Positions 57,948 to 64,000 of a stretch of 64,000 nucleotides of DNA are shown here, one piece after another. Below the pieces are notes generated by a model, which saw only the letters and a program-made list of their open reading frames with translations, ran no database searches and was not told the origin of the DNA. The stretch's first letter is position 1; each line of letters starts with the position of its first letter. The position numbers were made by a program, and so were the translations under genes. Source of the DNA: Ramlibacter monticola (GTDB lineage: Bacteria; Pseudomonadota; Gammaproteobacteria; Burkholderiales; Burkholderiaceae_C); assembly GCF_016722785.1 (NCBI RefSeq), contig NZ_JAEQNE010000006.1, positions 237,501 to 301,500 of the forward strand. The letters run 5' to 3'.

Positions 57948-59411
57948 ATGAAATCCGCATCCCGTCGGCGCGCCCAGCGCGGCCTCTCGAAAATCCCGGT
58001 CCTGTCGGCGGCCGCGCTGGCCGCCATCTTCGCCGCGGGCCTGGCAGCCCTGCTGGTGAACATCGCCGAGCGCAAGCAGGAGGCGAAGGTCACGACGACC
58101 CGGCTGGTCGAAGTGACGCAGGACACCACCGACCCGGCCAAGTGGGGCGTGAACTGGCCCAAGCAGTACGACGCGTACAAGCTCACCGCCCAGCCCACGC
58201 GCACGCGCTTCGGCGGCCACGGCGGCAGCGAGGCGCTGCCGCAGGAGAAGATCGACCGCGATCCGTGGCTCAAGCGCATGTTCCTCGGCTACGCCTTCTC
58301 GATCGACTACCGCGACCGGCGCGGCCACGCGTACATGCTGGTGGACCAGGAGAACACGCAGCGGCAGACCAAGCCGCAGACCGGCTCCTGCCTGCACTGC
58401 CACGGCTCCGTGATCCCGCTGTACCGCGAGCTCGGGGGCGGCGACGTGATCAAGGGCTTCGAGACGACCTACAAGATCCCCTACAAGGAGCTGAACAAGA
58501 AGCTGCACGACATGGGCCATGCCCAGACCGTGAGCTGCCCGGACTGCCACGATGCCCAGACCATGAAGCTGATCGTGACGCGGCCGGCCTTCCTGATCGG
58601 CATCCAGAAGCTGGCCGCCAGCCAGGCCTCCACGCCGTTCGCGCCCTCCATCGAGCGCTGGCGCGCCACGGACAAGTCCAGGCCCTACGACCCGAACGCG
58701 GACGCGACGCGCAACGAGATGCGCACCTTCGTCTGCGCCCAGTGCCACATCGAGTACTACTGCTCCTCCGCGATGCCGCTCACGGCGCCCTGGGGCAAGG
58801 GCCTGAACGTGGACCAGATCGAGATGTTCTGGAACGAGACGAAGATGCCCGACGGCGGCCGCTTCTTCGACTACAAGCACGCCGAAACGGGCGCGCCCAT
58901 CCTGAAGGCGCAGCACCCCGAGTTCGAGCTCTGGAGCCAGGGCGTGCATGCGCGCAGCGGCGTCGCCTGCGCCGACTGCCACATGCCCTATGCCCGCGAC
59001 GGCGCGACCAAGGTGTCCGACCACTGGGTGCGCAGCCCGCTGCTGAACATCAGCCGCGCCTGCCAGCCCTGCCACCGCATGTCCGAGGACGAGATCAAGA
59101 CGCGCGTCGACCTGATCCAGACCAGGAACAACGAGCTGCTGCAGCGGGGCGGCGTGGCGATCACCGCGCTGATGGACGCCGTGCTGGCCGCGAAGCAGGA
59201 CGGCGCGAGCGACGCGCAGCTCGCCCCGGCGCTGGAGCTGCAGCGCAAGGCCCAGTGGCGGCTGGACTTCATCGCCGCCGAGAACTCGATGGGCTTCCAC
59301 GCGCCGCAGGAAGCGGCCCGCGCGCTGGCCGAAGCGATCGACTACGCGCGCCAGGGCGAGCTGGCGGCGCTGCGGCGCGGCGCGGCCAAGGTGGCGGAGG
59401 CCCGGAACTGA
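57948..59411 (+). CDS. nrfA: NrfA, ammonia-forming cytochrome c nitrite reductase
   Basis: A 487-residue pentahaem enzyme that reduces nitrite to ammonium in the periplasm. A signal anchor ([20 protein letters not shown]) precedes five haem motifs: CLHCH, CPDCH, CAQCH, CADCH and CQPCH. The first, active-site haem is CxxCH rather than the CxxCK of E. coli NrfA. Catalytic residues are present: Tyr in CHIEYYC, His in [16 protein letters not shown], and the Ca-site region [14 protein letters not shown]. The ATG at 57948 follows a GGAGG; earlier in-frame codons lie within nrfH. A terminator follows. Confidence 0.95.
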   Translation: MKSASRRRAQRGLSKIPVLSAAALAAIFAAGLAALLVNIAERKQEAKVTTTRLVEVTQDTTDPAKWGVNWPKQYDAYKLTAQPTRTRFGGHGGSEALPQEKIDRDPWLKRMFLGYAFSIDYRDRRGHAYMLVDQENTQRQTKPQTGSCLHCHGSVIPLYRELGGGDVIKGFETTYKIPYKELNKKLHDMGHAQTVSCPDCHDAQTMKLIVTRPAFLIGIQKLAASQASTPFAPSIERWRATDKSRPYDPNADATRNEMRTFVCAQCHIEYYCSSAMPLTAPWGKGLNVDQIEMFWNETKMPDGGRFFDYKHAETGAPILKAQHPEFELWSQGVHARSGVACADCHMPYARDGATKVSDHWVRSPLLNISRACQPCHRMSEDEIKTRVDLIQTRNNELLQRGGVAITALMDAVLAAKQDGASDAQLAPALELQRKAQWRLDFIAAENSMGFHAPQEAARALAEAIDYARQGELAALRRGAAKVAEARN

Positions 59412-59421
59412 AGACCCAAAT

Positions 59422-59449
59422 GAGAGAGCGGCCTGGGGCCGCTCTCTTT
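59422..59449 (+). terminator. Intrinsic terminator after nrfA
   Basis: A 10-bp perfect stem GAGAGCGGCC / GGCCGCTCTC with loop TGG, followed by TTTC. It ends the nrfHA operon. Confidence 0.8.
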
Positions 59450-59543
59450 CCCGCCTGAAGCGGGGTGACGCTCGATGCGTCAGGGATCTCGCCGGGATCT
59501 GTGGCGAGTGAAGACAGGTTACGCCCGCCCCACCCCGGATTTC

Positions 59544-59557
59544 TTGCCCCAGATCAA
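59544..59557. promoter_or_regulatory. Near-consensus FNR box upstream of narK1
   Basis: TTGCCCCAGATCAA matches seven of eight core bases of TTGA-N6-TCAA. It lies about 145 bp before the narK1 start in the 284-bp gap after nrfA. The rest of this gap shows only the nrfA terminator and no gene. Confidence 0.5.
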
Positions 59558-59695
59558 GGTCGCCGCGGGACTACTCCCACGGAACTATCGAGGCTCGTTC
59601 TTCCGCCGCGCGCGGCTGGTCCACGGAGGGATGTTCCGAGTCGCCCTGCGCGACCACAGTGATGGTGTCGACAAGCACAACCAACGGAGCCCATC

Positions 59696-61009
59696 TTGTC
59701 CAGCGCAACCCTCTCCGCCGACGCACCTGCCGTCGTCTCGCGCGCGGCGCCCTCGGCCACCCGCCAGGCGTGGTCGGTCCTCGTGGTCAGCACCCTGTCC
59801 TTCACCGTGTGCTTCATGGTGTGGATGATGTTCGGCGTCATCGGCATCCCGATCAAGAAGGCGCTGAACCTCAGCGCCACCGAGTTCGGCCTGCTCACCG
59901 CCACTCCCGTGCTCACCGGCTCGCTGATCCGCGTGCCGCTGGGCATCTGGACCGACCGCTTCGGCGGCCGCATCGTGCTGGCCGCCCTGATGGCCCTCAC
60001 CGTGCCGGCGATCTGGCTGATGGCCTACGCCACCCAGTTCTGGCACTTCCTGGCGATCGGCCTGTTCGTCGGCCTCGCCGGCGGCTCCTTCTCGGTCGGA
60101 ACGCCCTACGTCGCGCGCTGGTTCCCGAAGAGCCGCCAGGGCTTCGCGATGGGCGTGTACGGCGCGGGCAACTCCGGCGCCGCGGTCAACAAGTTCGTCG
60201 CCCCGGCGCTGCTCGTCGCGTTCGGCTGGCAGGCGGTGCCGCAGGTCTATGCGGCCGTGATGCTGGGCATGGTGGTCCTGTTCTGCATGTTCAGCTTCAG
60301 CAACCCGCAGCACCTGGTGCCCAGCACCGTCACCTTCCGCGACCAGCTGCGCGCGCTGAAGGACCCGAAGGTGCTGCGCTACTGCCAGTACTACAGCATC
60401 GTGTTCGGCGGCTACGTGGCCCTGTCGCTGTGGATGGTGCAGTACTACGTCGGCGAGTTCGGCCTCGACATCCGCGTCGCCGCCCTGCTGGCGGCCTGCT
60501 TCTCGCTGCCCGGCGGCGTGCTGCGCGCCATCGGCGGCTGGCTGTCCGACAAGTACGGCGCGCACCAGATGACCTGGTGGGTCATGTGGGTCAGCTGGAT
60601 CTGCCTGTTCTTGCTGTCGTATCCGCAGACCGACCTGACCATCTTCACCGTCGAAGGCGCGAAGAGCTTCCACATCGGCCTGAACGTCTACGGATTCACC
60701 GCGCTGATGTTCGTCCTGGGCATCGCCTGGGCGTTCGGCAAGGCCAGCGTCTTCAAGTACATCAGCGACGACTACCCGCACAACATCGGCGCCATCTCCG
60801 GCATCGTCGGCCTGGCCGGCGGCCTGGGCGGATTCCTGCTGCCGATCATGTTCGGCGCCCTCATGGACCTCACCGGCGTGCGCTCCAGCGCCTTCATGCT
60901 GATGTACGGCGTCGTGTGGGTCTCCCTGATCTGGATGTACTTCACCGAGGTGCGCAAGACCGAGGTGCTGGGCGAGCACGCGCCCGCTTCCCCTTCCTTC
61001 CATCACTGA
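59696..61009 (+). CDS. narK1: NarK1-type nitrate transporter (MFS)
   Basis: A 437-residue major facilitator protein with twelve helices, of the NarK1 group thought to import nitrate with protons. Nitrate signature 1 is GLAGGSFSVGTPYVARWFPK with GFAMGVYGAGNSGAA; the second is AGGLGGFLLPIMFG. The start is TTG at 59696 (followed by SSATLSADAP) with an ACGGAGC ribosome binding site; no ATG occurs before the first helix. It begins the narK1-narK2-narG operon, 16 bp before narK2. Confidence 0.93.
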   Translation: MSSATLSADAPAVVSRAAPSATRQAWSVLVVSTLSFTVCFMVWMMFGVIGIPIKKALNLSATEFGLLTATPVLTGSLIRVPLGIWTDRFGGRIVLAALMALTVPAIWLMAYATQFWHFLAIGLFVGLAGGSFSVGTPYVARWFPKSRQGFAMGVYGAGNSGAAVNKFVAPALLVAFGWQAVPQVYAAVMLGMVVLFCMFSFSNPQHLVPSTVTFRDQLRALKDPKVLRYCQYYSIVFGGYVALSLWMVQYYVGEFGLDIRVAALLAACFSLPGGVLRAIGGWLSDKYGAHQMTWWVMWVSWICLFLLSYPQTDLTIFTVEGAKSFHIGLNVYGFTALMFVLGIAWAFGKASVFKYISDDYPHNIGAISGIVGLAGGLGGFLLPIMFGALMDLTGVRSSAFMLMYGVVWVSLIWMYFTEVRKTEVLGEHAPASPSFHH

Positions 61010-61025
61010 CTCCAGGAGCCTGTCC

Positions 61026-62444
61026 ATGGCATTCGGCACCACCACCGTCCCGCTCTCGCGGCCGGGACGCACCCTGACCATCTGGACTCCCGAGGACAAG
61101 GCGTTCTGGGAGCGCGAGGGCGAGGCCATCGCCAAGATCAACCTGTGGATCAGCGTGCCCGCGCTGTTCCTCGCCTTCGCCGTCTGGCAGGTCTGGAGCG
61201 TCGTCGCCGTCGGCCTGCCGGCCCTGGGCTTCAAGTATTCGACCAACCAGCTGTTCTGGCTGGCCGCGGCGCCCGCGCTCTCCGGCGCCACGCTGCGCAT
61301 CTTCTACTCCTTCATCGTGCCGCTGGTGGGCGGGCGGCGCTGGACGGCGATCTCCACCGCCTCGCTGCTGATCCCCGCCATCGGCATCGGCATGGCGGTG
61401 CAGGACAGCAGCACCAGCTATCCCACGATGCTGACGCTCGCGCTGCTGTGCGGCCTGGGCGGCGGCAACTTCAGCTCCAGCATGGCCAACATCAGCTTCT
61501 TCTTCCCGAAGGAGCGCAAGGGCTCGGCGCTGGGCGTGAACGCCGGCCTCGGCAACCTGGGCGTCTCGGTGGTGCAGTTCCTCAGCCCGCTCGTGATCAC
61601 GGCCGGCGTGTTCGGCATCTTCGGCGGCGACGCGCAGACGATCGTCAAGAACGGCGAGACCGTGAAGGTGTGGACGCAGAACGCCGCCTTCATCTGGGTG
61701 CCCTTCATCCTGCTGGCCTCGGTGACGGCGTGGTTCGGCATGAACGACATCGCCGACGCCAAGGCCTCCTTCGCCACCCAGGCCACCATCTTCGGCCGCA
61801 AGCACACGTGGCTGATGTGCGTGCTGTACCTCGGGACCTTCGGCTCCTTCATCGGCTACGCCGCCGGCTTCCCGCTCCTGATCAAGAGCCAGTTCCCGGG
61901 CGTCAACCCGCTCGCCTACGCCTGGATGGGCCCCCTGGTCGGCGCCGTGATCCGCCCCTTCGGCGGCTGGCTGTCCGACAAGCTCGGCGGCGCCCGCGTG
62001 ACCCTCTGGAACTTCGTCGTGATGGCCTGCGCGGTGGTCGGCGTGCTGTACTTCCTGCCGGTGAACGGCCAGGGCGGCAACTTCGCCGGCTTCTTCGTCA
62101 TGTTCCTGCTGCTGTTCCTCACCACGGGCATCGGCAACGGCTCCACCTTCCGCATGATCCCGGTGATCTTCCTGAGCCAGGCGCTGCGCGGCGTGAACCG
62201 GTACGACCGCGACGCCGTCGCCCGCGCCACCAAGGAAGGCAACACCGAAGGCGCCGCCACCCTGGGCTTCACCGCGGCCTTCGCGGCCTACGGCGGCTTC
62301 TTCATCCCCAAGAGCTACGGCACCTCCATCACGCTGACCGGCGGCCCGGAAGCGGCCCTGATGGTGTTCGTGGGCTTCTACCTCCTGTGCATCGCCGTCA
62401 CCTGGTGGTACTACGCGCGCAAGGGCGCCGAGATGCCTTGCTGA
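61026..62444 (+). CDS. narK2: NarK2-type nitrate/nitrite antiporter (MFS)
   Basis: A 472-residue MFS protein of the NarK2 group, which exchanges nitrate for nitrite. Nitrate signatures are LGGGNFSSSMANISFFFPKE with ALGVNAGLGNLGVS, and GFTAAFAAYGGFFIPKSYG near the C-terminus. A large central loop (DDAQTIVKNGETVKVW-like region at residues 200-225) is typical. It follows narK1 and precedes narG by 19 bp. The pair narK1K2 before narGHJI is a common denitrifier arrangement. Confidence 0.94.
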   Translation: MAFGTTTVPLSRPGRTLTIWTPEDKAFWEREGEAIAKINLWISVPALFLAFAVWQVWSVVAVGLPALGFKYSTNQLFWLAAAPALSGATLRIFYSFIVPLVGGRRWTAISTASLLIPAIGIGMAVQDSSTSYPTMLTLALLCGLGGGNFSSSMANISFFFPKERKGSALGVNAGLGNLGVSVVQFLSPLVITAGVFGIFGGDAQTIVKNGETVKVWTQNAAFIWVPFILLASVTAWFGMNDIADAKASFATQATIFGRKHTWLMCVLYLGTFGSFIGYAAGFPLLIKSQFPGVNPLAYAWMGPLVGAVIRPFGGWLSDKLGGARVTLWNFVVMACAVVGVLYFLPVNGQGGNFAGFFVMFLLLFLTTGIGNGSTFRMIPVIFLSQALRGVNRYDRDAVARATKEGNTEGAATLGFTAAFAAYGGFFIPKSYGTSITLTGGPEAALMVFVGFYLLCIAVTWWYYARKGAEMPC

Positions 62445-62463
62445 TCAACCTGGGAAGACAAAA

Positions 62464-64000
62464 ATGAGCCATTTCCTCGACCGCCTCACCTGGTTCGCGC
62501 AACCGCGCGAACCCTTCGCGGAGGGCCACGGCCAGACCACCAACGAAGATCGCAGCTGGGAGCAGGCCTACCGGGACCGCTGGGCCCACGACAAGATCGT
62601 GCGCAGCACCCACGGCGTGAACTGCACGGGCTCCTGCTCGTGGAAGATCTACGTGAAGGGAGGCATCGTCACCTGGGAGACCCAGCAGACGGACTATCCC
62701 CGCACCCGCTGGGACATGCCCAACCACGAGCCGCGCGGTTGCGCCCGCGGCGCCAGCTACAGCTGGTACCTCTATTCCGCCAACCGCGTGAAGTACCCGC
62801 TGGTGCGCGGCCGCCTGCTGAAGCTGTGGCGCGAGGCGCGCCGCACGCTGCCGCCGGTGGCGGCCTGGGCCCGGATCGTCGGCGACGACAGCGCGCGCCG
62901 CAGCTGGCAGCAGGTGCGCGGCCTCGGCGGCTTCGTGCGTTCGAGCTGGGACGAAGTCAACGAGCTCATTGCGGCGGCCAACATCCACACGATCGGCCGC
63001 CACGGGCCGGACCGCATCATCGGCTTCTCGCCGATCCCGGCGATGTCCATGGTCAGCTACGCCGCCGGCTCGCGCTACCTGTCGCTGATCGGCGGGGTGT
63101 GCATGTCCTTCTACGACTGGTACTGCGACCTGCCGCCCTCCTCGCCGCAGATCTGGGGCGAACAGACCGACGTGCCGGAATCGGCCGACTGGTACAACAG
63201 CAACTACATCATCGCCTGGGGCTCCAACGTCCCGCAGACCCGCACGCCCGACGCCCACTTCTTCACCGAGGTCCGCTACAAGGGCACCAAGACCGTCGCC
63301 GTCACGCCCGACTACTCCGAGGTCGCCAAGCTGGCCGACCTGTGGATGCACCCCAAGCAGGGCACGGACGCGGCGCTCGCGATGGCCATGGGCCACGTGA
63401 TCCTGAAGGAGTTCTACTTCGACCGGCGCTCGGCGTACTTCGACGACTACGCGCGCCGCTATACCGACCTGCCCATGCTGGTCCTGATGAAGGAGCAGCA
63501 GCTGCCTTCCGGCGAGACCGCGCTGGTACCCGACCGCTACCTGCGCGCCTCCGACTTCAACGGCAAGCTGGGCCAGTCGAACAACCCCGAGTGGAAGACG
63601 CTGGCCTTCGACGAGGCCGGCAAGGTGGTCGTGCCCAAGGGCGCGATCGGCTTCCGCTGGGGCCCCGACGGCCGCCCCGACGCCGGCCAGTGGAACCTCG
63701 AGGCGAAGGAAGCCCGGGGCAATGCCGACGTCAAGCTGAAGCTCTCGGTGCTGGAGGGTGACAACGCCGACGCGCAGAGCGCGAAGGTGGCCTTCCCCTA
63801 CTTCGGCGGCATCGCCCACGAGCACTTCACCGCCAGCGAGCATGGCAATGTGCTGGTGCGCACCGTGCCGGTCCAGCGCATCAGGCTGGGCAAGGCGGGC
63901 GAGGAACGCTACGCGACGGTCGCCACCGTGTTCGACCTGCAGGCGGGGCAGTACGGCGTCGCCCGCGGCCTGCCCGGCGAGTACGCCGCCGCGAACTACG
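62464..64000 (+). CDS. narG: NarG, respiratory nitrate reductase alpha subunit (partial)
   Basis: The first 512 residues of the cytoplasm-facing molybdopterin (bis-MGD) catalytic subunit that reduces nitrate to nitrite. The FS0 [4Fe-4S] ligands are in STHGVNCTGSCSWKIY (His and Cys), then YPRTRWDMPNHEPRGCARGA. The Mo ligand Asp lies in YNSNYIIAWGSNVPQTRTPD. There is no Tat signal beyond the remnant-type N-terminus, as in all NarG. The remainder, and narHJI, lie beyond the window end. Confidence 0.97.
   Translation, partial: MSHFLDRLTWFAQPREPFAEGHGQTTNEDRSWEQAYRDRWAHDKIVRSTHGVNCTGSCSWKIYVKGGIVTWETQQTDYPRTRWDMPNHEPRGCARGASYSWYLYSANRVKYPLVRGRLLKLWREARRTLPPVAAWARIVGDDSARRSWQQVRGLGGFVRSSWDEVNELIAAANIHTIGRHGPDRIIGFSPIPAMSMVSYAAGSRYLSLIGGVCMSFYDWYCDLPPSSPQIWGEQTDVPESADWYNSNYIIAWGSNVPQTRTPDAHFFTEVRYKGTKTVAVTPDYSEVAKLADLWMHPKQGTDAALAMAMGHVILKEFYFDRRSAYFDDYARRYTDLPMLVLMKEQQLPSGETALVPDRYLRASDFNGKLGQSNNPEWKTLAFDEAGKVVVPKGAIGFRWGPDGRPDAGQWNLEAKEARGNADVKLKLSVLEGDNADAQSAKVAFPYFGGIAHEHFTASEHGNVLVRTVPVQRIRLGKAGEERYATVATVFDLQAGQYGVARGLPGEYAAANY

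Overview
This 64-kb window is very G+C-rich and densely coded, with translationally coupled operons, Bug/TctC-type solute receptors and gene orders typical of Burkholderiales. A Comamonadaceae-like betaproteobacterium is my inference; no rRNA or tRNA is present to place it. The content is that of a facultatively denitrifying, microaerobic heterotroph.

Layout. 1-8 kb: nitrous oxide reductase genes nosZ, nosR, a small membrane protein, nosD and nosF (minus strand; nosF is cut by the window edge), divergent from a lipoprotein cytochrome c and an ApbE/NosX flavin transferase. 8-14 kb: a two-component system facing a complete pqqABCDE set. 14-24 kb: a hydroxy-acid catabolic cluster (LysR, 3-hydroxyisobutyrate dehydrogenase family, FMN-dependent 2-hydroxyacid oxidase, RraA-type aldolase, D-2-hydroxyacid dehydrogenase, Bug receptor), then murQ, a TauE/SafE permease and a cytochrome c4. 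24-29 kb: an unusual sensor kinase, a SafE-like protein, hemN and the regulator fnr. 30-39 kb: a class A penicillin-binding protein and several signalling proteins. 39-47 kb: the cbb3 oxidase set ccoNOQP, ccoGH and ccoIS. 47-57 kb: two universal stress proteins, narXL, a DUF2249 gene with quinol NO reductase norB, then a coupled nsrR-sufT-membrane protein-nnrS operon. 57-64 kb: nrfHA (nitrite to ammonium), narK1, narK2 and the start of narG.

The genes form one low-oxygen and nitrogen-oxide respiration programme. FNR is encoded at 28.2 kb, and I found nine exact TTGA-N6-TCAA boxes plus two near matches, almost all directly upstream of respiratory genes (nos, cytochrome c4, hemN/fnr, ccoN twice, ccoG, ccoI/usp, narX, norB, nrfH, narK). 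NsrR-type 11-1-11 palindromes lie at the nosZ/cytochrome c and norB promoters, and nsrR itself is downstream of norB. NarXL adds nitrate/nitrite sensing.

The most unusual non-coding structure is a 462-bp element present twice in opposite orientation (29396-29857 and 56804-57266), bracketing about 27 kb. Each copy holds two 126-127-bp modules in head-to-head orientation, and each module is bounded by 21-bp inverted repeats whose two arms change together between module types. I do not recognise it as a known family.
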